DNA of 9,094 bases from JBNKLG01 sp050292235 (GTDB lineage: Bacteria; Pseudomonadota; Gammaproteobacteria; Chromatiales; Chromatiaceae), in assembly GCA_050292235.1 (NCBI GenBank), contig JBNKLG010000098.1, forward strand, positions 1 through 9,094. The letters are read 5' to 3'. Below are positions 1 through 6,858 of this stretch, one piece after another (the stretch's first letter is position 1; every line of letters begins with the position of its first letter). Under the pieces are notes generated by a model. That model ran no database searches and was not told where the DNA came from. It saw only the letters and a program-made list of their open reading frames with translations. A program made the position numbers and the translations under genes.

Positions 1-374
1 GCCGCTTCTCCGAGGCGGTGGAGCCGGGTACGGTCTGGACCTGGAACGCCATCGGCAAGGCGGCCGGTGCCTGGGGGCTGTCGCCCAAGGCCAACGAATC
101 GCAAAAAGGCTTTCTGCTCAACCACCTGATCAACGAAGAGCTGCCCCCCTGCGAGGCGGGCAATCATATGTCCAACTCCGACCCGGTGACTGGTCAGGCC
201 GCCTGGTTCGATACCCGGGTCAAGGTCTACAAGGCGGGCGGGGGTGAGCCCAAGGTGACCTCACCCCAGTTCCCTGGTCAGCACAAACCCCTGCCGGGGC
301 AGGATCTGCCTCGGGGTAAATGGCAGGGCTATGTGGCAGGCCTGTTCCGTAAAAAGGCCAAGGTGTCGGAATGA
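1..374 (+). CDS. soeA: SoeA, sulfite dehydrogenase molybdopterin subunit (3' end only)
   Basis: This is the C-terminal ~123 codons of a complex iron-sulfur molybdoenzyme catalytic subunit; the reading frame is already open at the window edge (first full codon at base 3), so the gene starts upstream. The visible part carries the C-terminal segment typical of the molybdopterin-dinucleotide-binding region of this family, including RFSEAVEPGTVWTWNAIGK, GFLLNHLINEELPP and SNSDPVTGQAAWFDTRVKV. These strings match what I recall of SoeA, which oxidises sulfite to sulfate in the cytoplasm. The stop (372-374) lies 10 bases before the soeB ATG, and soeC follows, which is the canonical soeABC order and the strongest support for the assignment. 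The Mo ligand, the N-terminal 4Fe-4S motif and the presence or absence of a Tat signal cannot be seen here. Related DMSO-reductase-family enzymes are a less likely alternative. Confidence 0.85.
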   Translation, partial: RFSEAVEPGTVWTWNAIGKAAGAWGLSPKANESQKGFLLNHLINEELPPCEAGNHMSNSDPVTGQAAWFDTRVKVYKAGGGEPKVTSPQFPGQHKPLPGQDLPRGKWQGYVAGLFRKKAKVSE

Positions 375-377
375 GGA
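373..377 (+). promoter_or_regulatory. Shine-Dalgarno site fixing the soeB start
   Basis: GAGGA lies 7 bases before the ATG at 385 and overlaps the soeA stop codon. This supports the ATG at 385 rather than the in-frame ATG at 331, which sits deep inside soeA. The overlap also suggests translational coupling of soeA and soeB. Confidence 0.6.
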
Positions 378-384
378 TGAACCC

Positions 385-1107
385 ATGACGCAACTGGCAC
401 TGGTGATCGATCTTAACGTCTGCGTGGGCTGCCATGCCTGTGTGACCTCCTGCAAGGAATGGAACACCTCCGGCTGGGCCGGCCCCATGACCGATCAGAA
501 CCCCTACGATGCCGACCCCACCGGCACCTTTTTCAACCGGGTGCAGACCTATGAGGTGGGGCAGTATCCGGCGACCGAAACGGTCCATTTTCCCAAGAGC
601 TGCCTCCATTGCGAGGAACCGCCCTGCGTACCCGTCTGCCCTACGGGGGCATCGTATAAACGGGCGGACAACGGTGTGGTGCTGGTGGATTACGACAAGT
701 GTATCGGCTGCAAATACTGCTCCTGGGCCTGCCCTTACGGGGTGCGTGAGATCGATGAGAAGCAGAAGGTGATGAAGAAGTGCACCCTCTGCATCGACCG
801 TATTACCGATACCCAGCTGCCGGAAAACGAACGCAAGCCAGCCTGCGTGCTGGCCTGTCCCACCAGCGCCCGCCTGTTTGGCGATGTGCACGATCCGGAT
901 TCTGAGGTCTCTTTGGCGATTCGCGAGCAGGGCGGATACCAGCTGATGCCGGAGTGGGGCACCAAGCCCTCCAATCACTATCTGCCGCGGCGTAAGATTC
1001 GTCTCCATATCCACGAAGACGAGCTGGTTCGGGTGGATAACCCATTGAAGAAAGAAGAGATCAAGCCGGTCGAGGATGGCGAGACTCTTGATGATGTTGC
1101 CTGGTAG
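385..1107 (+). CDS. soeB: SoeB, four-cluster 4Fe-4S ferredoxin-type electron transfer subunit
   Basis: A 240-residue iron-sulfur subunit that carries electrons from the SoeA molybdenum centre to the membrane subunit SoeC. Sixteen cysteines fall in four ferredoxin-type groups: C13/C16/C19/C23, C73/C76/C81/C85 (CLHCEEPPCVPVCP), C106/C109/C112/C116 (CIGCKYCSWACPYG) and C133/C136/C154/C158. This is the pattern of DmsB/PsrB/SoeB proteins with four [4Fe-4S] clusters. The length fits SoeB. No signal peptide or membrane segment is visible, in keeping with a cytoplasmic location. The start is set by GAGGA 7 bases upstream; a longer in-frame start at 331 would overlap soeA by 44 bases and is not needed by the fold. 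The gene sits 10 bases after soeA and 32 bases before soeC, so the three are very likely one transcript. The assignment to sulfite oxidation rather than another CISM substrate rests on the neighbours. Confidence 0.9.
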   Translation: MTQLALVIDLNVCVGCHACVTSCKEWNTSGWAGPMTDQNPYDADPTGTFFNRVQTYEVGQYPATETVHFPKSCLHCEEPPCVPVCPTGASYKRADNGVVLVDYDKCIGCKYCSWACPYGVREIDEKQKVMKKCTLCIDRITDTQLPENERKPACVLACPTSARLFGDVHDPDSEVSLAIREQGGYQLMPEWGTKPSNHYLPRRKIRLHIHEDELVRVDNPLKKEEIKPVEDGETLDDVAW

Positions 1108-1139
1108 TATTCGGCACAAAGCACTCAGGATTATTTAGT

Positions 1140-2123
1140 ATGCATCCCGCCTTTTCCGTGATTTTCCTGACCACCCTGATCGGGGTGGGGCAGGGCCTTT
1201 TTCTGGCACTCTATACCGGTCAGCTCTATGCCTTGGCCGGGGTGCTGCCGGTTCCCCTGGAAAAGGATTTCTATGCCCTGGGTGCACTGGTTTCGGTGGT
1301 TTTTATGGGGCTGGGGCTGGTCGCGTCGTTCTTTCATTTGGGCCATCCCGAACGGGCCTGGCGTTCTGCTGCCCGTTGGCGCACCTCCTGGTTATCACGA
1401 GAGGTGATCGTGCTACCCACGGCTACCGGGCTGATTGCACTCTATGGTCTGCTGCATTATCTGGGCATGAACGATCCACTGTTTACTCTGGGTGAGGATC
1501 TGCAAGTGAGTGCCACCCTGTTGGTGGGCCTGGCGGCCACGATCATGGTGTTCGCACTTTTCATCTGCACCGGTATGATCTACGCCTGCCTGCGTTTTTT
1601 GCAGGAATGGCATACGCCGCTGACACTGGTGAATTTCACCCTCTTTGGCATTGCCTCGGGATTTCTGGCCGCTGCCGCCCTCTCGGCTTGGCTGGGTAAT
1701 GGCCTGGTGTCTTTTTATGGCGCTTGGGCTGTGGTTGCCACTTCTCTGGCCCTGCTTACACGAGGTGCCAGCTTGATACGAAATCGCTCCCTAAAGCGCA
1801 AATCCAATATCCAAAGTGCCATTGGTGTTCGCCACACCCAGCTTCAGCAAAAGGCAATGGGTTTCCTGGGGGGCTCTTTCAATACCCGGGAATTCTTTCA
1901 TGGTGCAGGCGGGCAGCTGGTTGCTTTGGTGCGAAGTGGCTTTTTGTTGTTGGTTTTTCCTGTACCTGTTCTATTGATAGGGCTCTCGCTGGCGGGGCTG
2001 GGTGGTTTCCCTCTGGTGGTGACAGCTTTTGCTGTTCAGTATTTGGGATTGGTTGCTGAACGCTGGTATTTTTTTGCAGAAGCCAGCCACCCACAGAATA
2101 TTTATTATCAGTCTATGGCCTAG
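1140..2123 (+). CDS. soeC: SoeC, DmsC-type membrane anchor / quinone-interacting subunit
   Basis: A 327-residue integral membrane protein of the DmsC-like anchor family, which holds the SoeAB module on the cytoplasmic face of the inner membrane and passes electrons from sulfite to quinone. About eight hydrophobic segments are visible, roughly at residues 5-32, 46-66, 87-108, 122-150, 160-183, 187-206, 263-285 and 288-310. The conserved DmsC-type loop FHLGHPERAW followed by RTSWLSREV spans residues 65-89. A basic, hydrophilic loop (about 208-255) separates the sixth and seventh segments. The ATG at 1140 has AGGA at 1127-1130, 9 bases upstream. It follows soeB by 32 bases with no terminator between them. 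I see no rho-independent terminator just after the stop either. Family assignment is firm; the sulfite substrate is inferred from SoeA and SoeB. Confidence 0.87.
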   Translation: MHPAFSVIFLTTLIGVGQGLFLALYTGQLYALAGVLPVPLEKDFYALGALVSVVFMGLGLVASFFHLGHPERAWRSAARWRTSWLSREVIVLPTATGLIALYGLLHYLGMNDPLFTLGEDLQVSATLLVGLAATIMVFALFICTGMIYACLRFLQEWHTPLTLVNFTLFGIASGFLAAAALSAWLGNGLVSFYGAWAVVATSLALLTRGASLIRNRSLKRKSNIQSAIGVRHTQLQQKAMGFLGGSFNTREFFHGAGGQLVALVRSGFLLLVFPVPVLLIGLSLAGLGGFPLVVTAFAVQYLGLVAERWYFFAEASHPQNIYYQSMA

Positions 2124-2262
2124 CCGGTTTCCGATGGGGCTCAGAAATGGGCTCAGGGTCTGGCGATCGGCTTCTGAAAATGAGCAAAAAAAGTCATTCG
2201 CCGTTTGACCTGATTTATCTCAAATAAACCACAGCCCAAGCTACTGGTTCTCTGGCGTTTAC

Positions 2263-2268
2263 TATAAT
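2263..2268 (+). promoter_or_regulatory. Candidate -10 box for the pit transcript
   Basis: A perfect TATAAT lies 115 bases before the pit start codon. No good -35 sits 16-18 bases upstream (the spaced bases read about GCTACT), and there is no TG extension, so activity would need an activator or is doubtful. Initiation would fall near 2275, putting both stem-loops and the small upstream ORF inside the 5' leader. No Pho box was recognised. Confidence 0.3.
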
Positions 2269-2277
2269 TTAGCGTGG

Positions 2278-2310
2278 CGATGAACGGGCTTTCACTCATC
2301 CGGTTCATTG
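2278..2310 (+). promoter_or_regulatory. Stem-loop 1 in the pit leader
   Basis: CGATGAACGGG (2278-2288) pairs with CCGGTTCATTG (2300-2310): ten of eleven positions pair (one a G-U wobble, one G-G mismatch), with an 11-base loop. It starts just after the TATAAT box. It has no U tract, so it is not an intrinsic terminator. It could equally be a DNA operator-like inverted repeat. Confidence 0.35.
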
Positions 2311-2363
2311 ACTATGGCAAATCGGTTAGGATGCTGGGTCAATTGATTGGCCCGTTGCTGTAA
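2280..2363 (+). CDS. Possible 27-codon upstream ORF (leader peptide) before pit
   Basis: ATG at 2280 opens a 27-codon frame ending at TAA 2361-2363, 20 bases before the pit ATG and in a different frame. The peptide reads MNGLSLIRFIDYGKSVRMLG then QLIGPLL. I do not recognise it. Its first codons lie in stem-loop 1 and its last codons in stem-loop 2. No convincing Shine-Dalgarno precedes it (only GTGGCG), and with a start near 2275 it would be almost leaderless. An 84-base open frame is not rare by chance, so this is a candidate only. Confidence 0.15.
   Translation: MNGLSLIRFIDYGKSVRMLGQLIGPLL
2336..2353 (+). promoter_or_regulatory. Stem-loop 2 in the pit leader
   Basis: GGGTCAAT (2336-2343) pairs with ATTGGCCC (2346-2353), with one position a G-U wobble in RNA; the real loop is probably the central TTGA. 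The 8-base palindrome TCAATTGA lies in the middle (2339-2346). It ends 30 bases before the pit start and is not followed by a U tract. Confidence 0.3.
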
Positions 2364-2383
2364 CTTCCACTGTCTGGATTTTC

Positions 2384-3952
2384 ATGGAACTCAAAAATAT
2401 CTCCAATATCGAAAATGCCACCCATTACGGGCGGGCCGAAATGTTCCGGTTTGGCGTCGGGTTAACTTTCATTATCCTCATCATGCTGGTTACCGGCATG
2501 AGTGTCGGCCACATGGACCAGGGGTATATGCTGATTGCGGCTGCCATGATTGGTGGCTATATGGCCATGAACATTGGCGCAAATGATGTGGCCAATAATG
2601 TTGGCCCTGCAGTGGGATCCAAAGCCTTGACCATGTTTGGTGCCATTGCCATTGCGGCAGTGTTTGAGGCAGGTGGAGCCTTGATCGCGGGTGGTGATGT
2701 GGTGGATACCATCAAAAAGGGGATCATTGATCCCAGTATGGCCCAAGATCCCCAGGTCTTTATATGGCTAATGATGGCAGCTTTGTTGGCGGGCGCTCTC
2801 TGGCTCAATCTGGCTACTGCACTGGGGGCTCCTGTGTCGACGACCCACTCTATCGTAGGTGGGGTTTTGGGGGCAGGTATCGCTGCAGGTGGGATGGACA
2901 TTGCGAATTGGGGCAAGGTGGGTCAAATTGCCCTCAGTTGGTTGATCTCGCCATTGATGGGGGGGGTGATTGCGGCTGCTTTTCTCTATTTCATCAAAAG
3001 AACCATCACCTATCAAAAGGATATGAAGGTAGCGGCAAAGAAAATGGTGCCCTTGCTGGTGGCGGTGATGTCTTGGGCGTTCGCGACTTACCTAGTGATG
3101 AAAGGACTCAAAAAGCTCTGGAAGGTCGATTTTTTTGATGCTGCCATGCTGGGCTTGCTGGTGGCTGTACTGATCTATGTCATCGTCGGGCCTTGGATCA
3201 GACGGGCAGCGGATCGTTTGCCCAGTGAGAAATCCAGTGTCAATAAACTCTTTACCTTACCGCTGATTTTTGCGGCTGCCCTGCTCTCTTTTGCCCATGG
3301 TGCCAATGATGTGGCCAATGCCGTGGGTCCTTTGGCAGCGATCAATGATGCCATCCTGCATGGGGGCGTTTCTGCCAAGGCCGGTATTTCGTTTTGGGTG
3401 ATGCTGGTTGGTGCCATCGGTATCTCTATCGGCCTGGCACTCTATGGACCGAAACTGATTCGAACCGTAGGCTCTGAAATTACCGAACTGGATCAGGTTC
3501 GGGCCTTCAGTATTGCCATGGCGGCCTCTCTGACGGTCATTATTGCCACCCAGTTGGGTCTGCCGGTCTCCTCAACTCATATCGCGGTGGGGGCGGTCTT
3601 TGGGGTGGGGTTTCTGCGTGAATATCTGAAGGCCAGCTATTCAGAAATGGTAGAGCAGATAAAGCTACACCATCTGGGGAGAAATGAGCAGGAGGTCGAG
3701 GCACTACTGTTGGAATTTCGCAAGGCTTCTATTGATGAAAAAGGTCTGATTCTTAGACGATTGAAAGAGCGTTCATCCTCTGCGGAACTCAGCAAGAAAG
3801 AGCGGAAAGATTTAAAACGTGTCTATAAGACAGAACTGGTCAAAAGATCAGCGGTGATGAAAATCATTGCAGCCTGGCTGATTACGTTGCCAGTATCGGG
3901 CTTTTTGGCAGCATTTATTTTCTTTGCGATCAGGGGCATGATGTTGCCATGA
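2384..3952 (+). CDS. pit: PiT-family inorganic phosphate transporter
   Basis: A 522-residue inner-membrane transporter of the PiT/PHO4 family, which moves inorganic phosphate (often as a metal-phosphate complex) with H+ or Na+. The two family signature repeats are intact: GANDVANNVGPAVGSK at residues 65-80 and GANDVANAVGPLAAI at 306-320. Each half also carries the second conserved loop, PVSTTHS (150-156) and PVSSTHI (394-400). About ten to twelve membrane segments alternate through residues 22-410, with a last one at about 490-515. A charged, helical cytosolic insert spans about 412-488; I recall such an insert in other gammaproteobacterial long PiT proteins. The ATG at 2384 has only a weak GGA 5 bases upstream; no other start occurs before the upstream stop at 2327. 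Some PiT proteins (CysP of Bacillus) carry sulfate, so with soeABC next door the substrate is not fully certain. Confidence 0.88.
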   Translation: MELKNISNIENATHYGRAEMFRFGVGLTFIILIMLVTGMSVGHMDQGYMLIAAAMIGGYMAMNIGANDVANNVGPAVGSKALTMFGAIAIAAVFEAGGALIAGGDVVDTIKKGIIDPSMAQDPQVFIWLMMAALLAGALWLNLATALGAPVSTTHSIVGGVLGAGIAAGGMDIANWGKVGQIALSWLISPLMGGVIAAAFLYFIKRTITYQKDMKVAAKKMVPLLVAVMSWAFATYLVMKGLKKLWKVDFFDAAMLGLLVAVLIYVIVGPWIRRAADRLPSEKSSVNKLFTLPLIFAAALLSFAHGANDVANAVGPLAAINDAILHGGVSAKAGISFWVMLVGAIGISIGLALYGPKLIRTVGSEITELDQVRAFSIAMAASLTVIIATQLGLPVSSTHIAVGAVFGVGFLREYLKASYSEMVEQIKLHHLGRNEQEVEALLLEFRKASIDEKGLILRRLKERSSSAELSKKERKDLKRVYKTELVKRSAVMKIIAAWLITLPVSGFLAAFIFFAIRGMMLP

Positions 3953-4012
3953 GGGATTGAGGCCGGCTGTAGCAGTGGGGCTTGGCGCAACCTTTTCTTT
4001 GATAGGCTATAT

Positions 4013-5752
4013 TTGTTTCTATTAGGCCTGGATACCGAGTGGGTGACATTGAAAAACGCCAACCTCGAATGCGGGGACAATTTTTTGTTTCAATTGCCCG
4101 GCGTTTTCCTGCTGCTTATGGAAAAGGATGGCCATGTTCTGCGAGGGAGCAATAGCTGTCTGAGCTTTTTGGGGTTTTCCAGTAAAGAGATTGGCCAGAA
4201 AAATTACCGGGATTTTCTTCATGAGGATGACCGGGCTGAGGCGATGGAGCGGCTGGCTGGTATTACCCCAGAGAGTGATGCGATTACGTTTCCCAACCGC
4301 TGTCGTCAGTGCGATGGACAGTACCTGCCGTTGATATGGAGCCTGACTTGTGAAAGTGGAACCGGCCTGATTTATGCGCTGGCCAATCGGGATTACCCCG
4401 CAGAGTCCCAGCGGACACCCTCATCCTCTCCTGATATTCGGGACGGCCTGACCGGACTACCAAACCGCGCTCTTTTTCTGGATCGCTTGGCCCATGCGAT
4501 GAATCGCAGTGAGCGGGATGAAAAATTCAGCTTTGCGGTGCTCTATTGTGGTTTGGACCGTTTCCGGATGGTTAACGAAAGTCTGGGCTATGGGCAGGGG
4601 GACCGACTACTGAAAAGCATCGGCGATCTATTGCTTCAATGTATCCGGCCCACTGACATGGCAGCCCATCTGGGGGGGGATGAATATGCCCTTCTGTTAG
4701 AGGACATTCGCGATGCCAGTTCCACCTTGCGGGTGGTTAATCGCATTCGGGAGCGACTGGAAACGCCTTTTCTGCTTCAAAACAATGAGGTTTTCACCTC
4801 CATTTCCATTGGTATTGCGATTCATGCTGGTGGGAAAGGATATCCCGCCTCTATCATGCGGGATGCCAATATTGCCATGACCCGCGCCAAGCAACGTGGT
4901 GGCGGTGCCTACATGGTTTTTGATCAGGCCATGCATGAGCAGGCGGTCAAACGTCTTCAGATAGAGACGGATTTGCGCAAGGCCTTGGAAAAACAGGAGT
5001 TCCAGGCCTATTATCAGCCCATCATCTCTTTGACTACGGGGCGTTTGACGGGTTTCGAGGCCTTGGCCCGCTGGCGCCATCCTGAACAGGGGATAGTGAG
5101 TCCTGAGCAGTTCATTCCCATTGCGGAAGAGACCGGCATGATCGTTCCCATCGGCCTCTTCATGATGCGCGAGGCCTGCGCCCAAACCCGGCGTTGGAAT
5201 GAAACAGTGGCCGGAGACGAATTACTCTCGGTGAGCGTGAATCTGTCGGCCAAACAGTTTCTCCATTACCATTTGGTGGAGGATGTTCGCCAGACTCTGG
5301 AGGAGACCGGTTTTCCCGGCGAGCAGCTGAAACTGGAGATTACCGAAAGTGCAGTGATGGAGCATGCACAACGCTCCATGGACATCCTGCACCAACTCAA
5401 GGCCATGAATATCCGGCTCTTGTTGGATGATTTTGGTACTGGCTATTCCTCTTTGAGCTATCTGCATCGCCTGCCTATCGATACCCTAAAAGTGGATCGT
5501 TCTTTTGTCTCAGGTATGGAAGAGAATGAAACCAACCGCGAATTGGTACAGACGGTCATCACCCTGGCTCACCAACTGAATCAGGATTTGATTTGCGAAG
5601 GGGTGGAGAACGATCAGCAGGAGAAAATGCTGCGTGAGATGATGGCTGAGTATAGTCAGGGTTTTCTCTACTCCAGACCAGTTGCTGCCAGCGAGGCCGA
5701 GCAGTTCATTATCAAAGACCGGGAAAAGACGAAAAATTCAGCAGATAGCTAG
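4013..5752 (+). CDS. PAS-GGDEF-EAL protein, probable c-di-GMP phosphodiesterase
   Basis: A 579-residue cytoplasmic signalling protein. Domains in order: PAS-like sensor (about 24-125), GGDEF (about 144-305), EAL (about 315-565); no membrane segment is evident. The GGDEF domain reads GGDEY at 221-225 and keeps the inhibitory RxxD site (RPTD, 212-215). However, the first metal-binding Asp (D327 of PleD) is Gly180 in YCGLDRF, so cyclase activity is doubtful. The EAL domain looks complete: EALARWRHP (E349), N410, E442, DDFGTGYSS (D472, D473), K493, E529 and Q549. This suggests hydrolysis of c-di-GMP, perhaps with the GGDEF domain binding GTP as an activator. Start: the frame is open back to the pit stop with no ATG before the PAS domain. 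TTG 4013 (ATAGG 6 bases upstream) is used here; GTG 4043 or TTG 4049 are possible. The gene follows pit by 60 bases with no terminator seen. Confidence 0.88.
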   Translation: MFLLGLDTEWVTLKNANLECGDNFLFQLPGVFLLLMEKDGHVLRGSNSCLSFLGFSSKEIGQKNYRDFLHEDDRAEAMERLAGITPESDAITFPNRCRQCDGQYLPLIWSLTCESGTGLIYALANRDYPAESQRTPSSSPDIRDGLTGLPNRALFLDRLAHAMNRSERDEKFSFAVLYCGLDRFRMVNESLGYGQGDRLLKSIGDLLLQCIRPTDMAAHLGGDEYALLLEDIRDASSTLRVVNRIRERLETPFLLQNNEVFTSISIGIAIHAGGKGYPASIMRDANIAMTRAKQRGGGAYMVFDQAMHEQAVKRLQIETDLRKALEKQEFQAYYQPIISLTTGRLTGFEALARWRHPEQGIVSPEQFIPIAEETGMIVPIGLFMMREACAQTRRWNETVAGDELLSVSVNLSAKQFLHYHLVEDVRQTLEETGFPGEQLKLEITESAVMEHAQRSMDILHQLKAMNIRLLLDDFGTGYSSLSYLHRLPIDTLKVDRSFVSGMEENETNRELVQTVITLAHQLNQDLICEGVENDQQEKMLREMMAEYSQGFLYSRPVAASEAEQFIIKDREKTKNSADS

Positions 5753-5767
5753 GATCCCATCGTTTGC

Positions 5768-6793
5768 TCAGGCCATTTCCACGGGATAGGGCAGATCCAA
5801 TACACTGAGACGGGCTCCTTCACTCCCACCGATACGCATATCGCTTTTATCCTGATCGATCTCCATCACCGCCAATAACTCCCAGCCTCCACTGGGGGAG
5901 GGCGCTGCATCAACGATTTTGCCTGCGCCCTGGCCGGAGGTACTACTGGGCGAGAAAAGTTCATCGCCGGGTCGTGCCTCCCCCTCCGAGATGGCTGCGC
6001 GATAAAGACGGCGCTTCAGCTTGCCCAGGTGCTGGGTGCGAGCCACCACCTCCTGGCCGACGAAACAGCCTTTGGTAAAGCTGAGCCCATTGAGGGCCTG
6101 CAGATTGAGCATCTGAGGCACAAAGGTCTCCTGGGTCTGGGTATAAACCTGCGGTTCTCCGGCCTGAATGGTGCGAAGGGTCCAGGCTGAGGTGTCTTCT
6201 GGTACAGCCTGGGTTTGCAGAGTAGCCCAAAGGTCATCAGCTGCGGTACGAGATGCCAGCAGCAGATAGCGAGGGCAGGGGCCGTCCAGGCAGACAGCGC
6301 AGAATGCCTCGGCACTGACCTGGTGATCGCGCTCAGCGGGTGCACTGCCCAGTCTTTCGGCAACCAGCGTACTGGCAGTGATACCATGCAGCCCAAAACA
6401 GAGCCAGTCGTCACTGGCATCGCTCAAGCTGACCTGAGCTCTAAGCACAAACATTGACAAACGTTTCAGCACCGAATCCACCAGGGTGCGCGGCAACAGC
6501 ATCAGAATGTCATCCCCCTGCTGTACCAGCCGAAACAGAGCCAGCATGCGTCCCTTGGGGTTGCAGTAGGCGCTGAGCTGGCTGTGCTCCGGGCTGAGAT
6601 CACGGATATCATTCGTCAATTGGCCCTGCAAGAAATGACGAGCATCCTTGCCTTGGGCACGAATGACGCCAAGCTGGGGCAGGGGAGAGTAGGCGGTATC
6701 GCCCGCTTCCTCTTCAGGTTGCCAATGCAGTTGCCATTGGTTGTCGATATGGGCGGTGGTCATAGCCAGAAGTTGGTGCCAAGGGCTGTTCAT
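5768..6793 (-). CDS. ygfZ: YgfZ/CAF17-family folate-binding protein for Fe-S cluster maintenance
   Basis: A 341-residue cytoplasmic protein of the YgfZ/GcvT-like family. The hallmark motif KGCFVGQE lies at residues 241-248 with the conserved Cys243, followed by VVARTQHLGKLKRRLYR; this Cys region and the folate-binding fold are needed in E. coli for activity of certain Fe-S enzymes such as MiaB. The N-terminal GcvT-like part includes FLQGQLTNDI (54-63) and YCNPKGRMLALFRL (76-89), also family-typical. The length is slightly above E. coli YgfZ (326). The ATG complement at 6791-6793 has GGAAAG on the minus strand (6800-6805), 6 bases upstream, which favours it over the in-frame Met11. The gene converges on the EAL gene with 15 bases between stops and diverges from the RNB gene. 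Its Fe-S role fits a cell rich in Fe-S enzymes, but it is also a common housekeeping gene. Confidence 0.92.
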   Translation of the reverse strand: MNSPWHQLLAMTTAHIDNQWQLHWQPEEEAGDTAYSPLPQLGVIRAQGKDARHFLQGQLTNDIRDLSPEHSQLSAYCNPKGRMLALFRLVQQGDDILMLLPRTLVDSVLKRLSMFVLRAQVSLSDASDDWLCFGLHGITASTLVAERLGSAPAERDHQVSAEAFCAVCLDGPCPRYLLLASRTAADDLWATLQTQAVPEDTSAWTLRTIQAGEPQVYTQTQETFVPQMLNLQALNGLSFTKGCFVGQEVVARTQHLGKLKRRLYRAAISEGEARPGDELFSPSSTSGQGAGKIVDAAPSPSGGWELLAVMEIDQDKSDMRIGGSEGARLSVLDLPYPVEMA

Positions 6794-6799
6794 GCTGAT

Positions 6800-6805
6800 C
6801 TTTCC
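6800..6805 (-). promoter_or_regulatory. Shine-Dalgarno site of ygfZ
   Basis: GGAAAG on the minus strand, 6 bases upstream of the ygfZ ATG. It decides between the first ATG and the internal Met11 codon. Confidence 0.55.
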
Positions 6806-6834
6806 ATTCTGTCGGGTTATGGGGTCCGGTAGGG

Positions 6835-6840
6835 TATGAT
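6835..6840 (+). promoter_or_regulatory. Candidate -10 box for the RNB ribonuclease gene
   Basis: TATGAT lies 18 bases before the ATG at 6859, so a transcript would have a leader of about 12 bases. The -35 region at the right spacing is poor. The 65-base gap (6794-6858) separates two divergent genes and must hold both promoters unless one reads from inside the other gene; no better site was seen. Confidence 0.25.
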
Positions 6841-6858
6841 GCCCATCCCGTTACTCAG

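Noticed and set aside
220..1119. Long 299-codon frame on the minus strand opposite soeA/soeB
   Set aside because: It is antisense to soeB, whose cysteine motifs prove the plus-strand frame; its Leu/His/Gly-rich composition is typical of a shadow frame in GC-rich DNA.
2137..2157. Direct repeat GGGCTCAG twice just after soeC, considered as a terminator or operator
   Set aside because: The two copies are direct, not inverted, give no stem, and 8-base repeats 14 bases apart are weak evidence.
2205..2210. TTGACC considered as a -35 box for pit
   Set aside because: No -10 lies 15-19 bases downstream, and the TATAAT at 2263 is 52 bases away.
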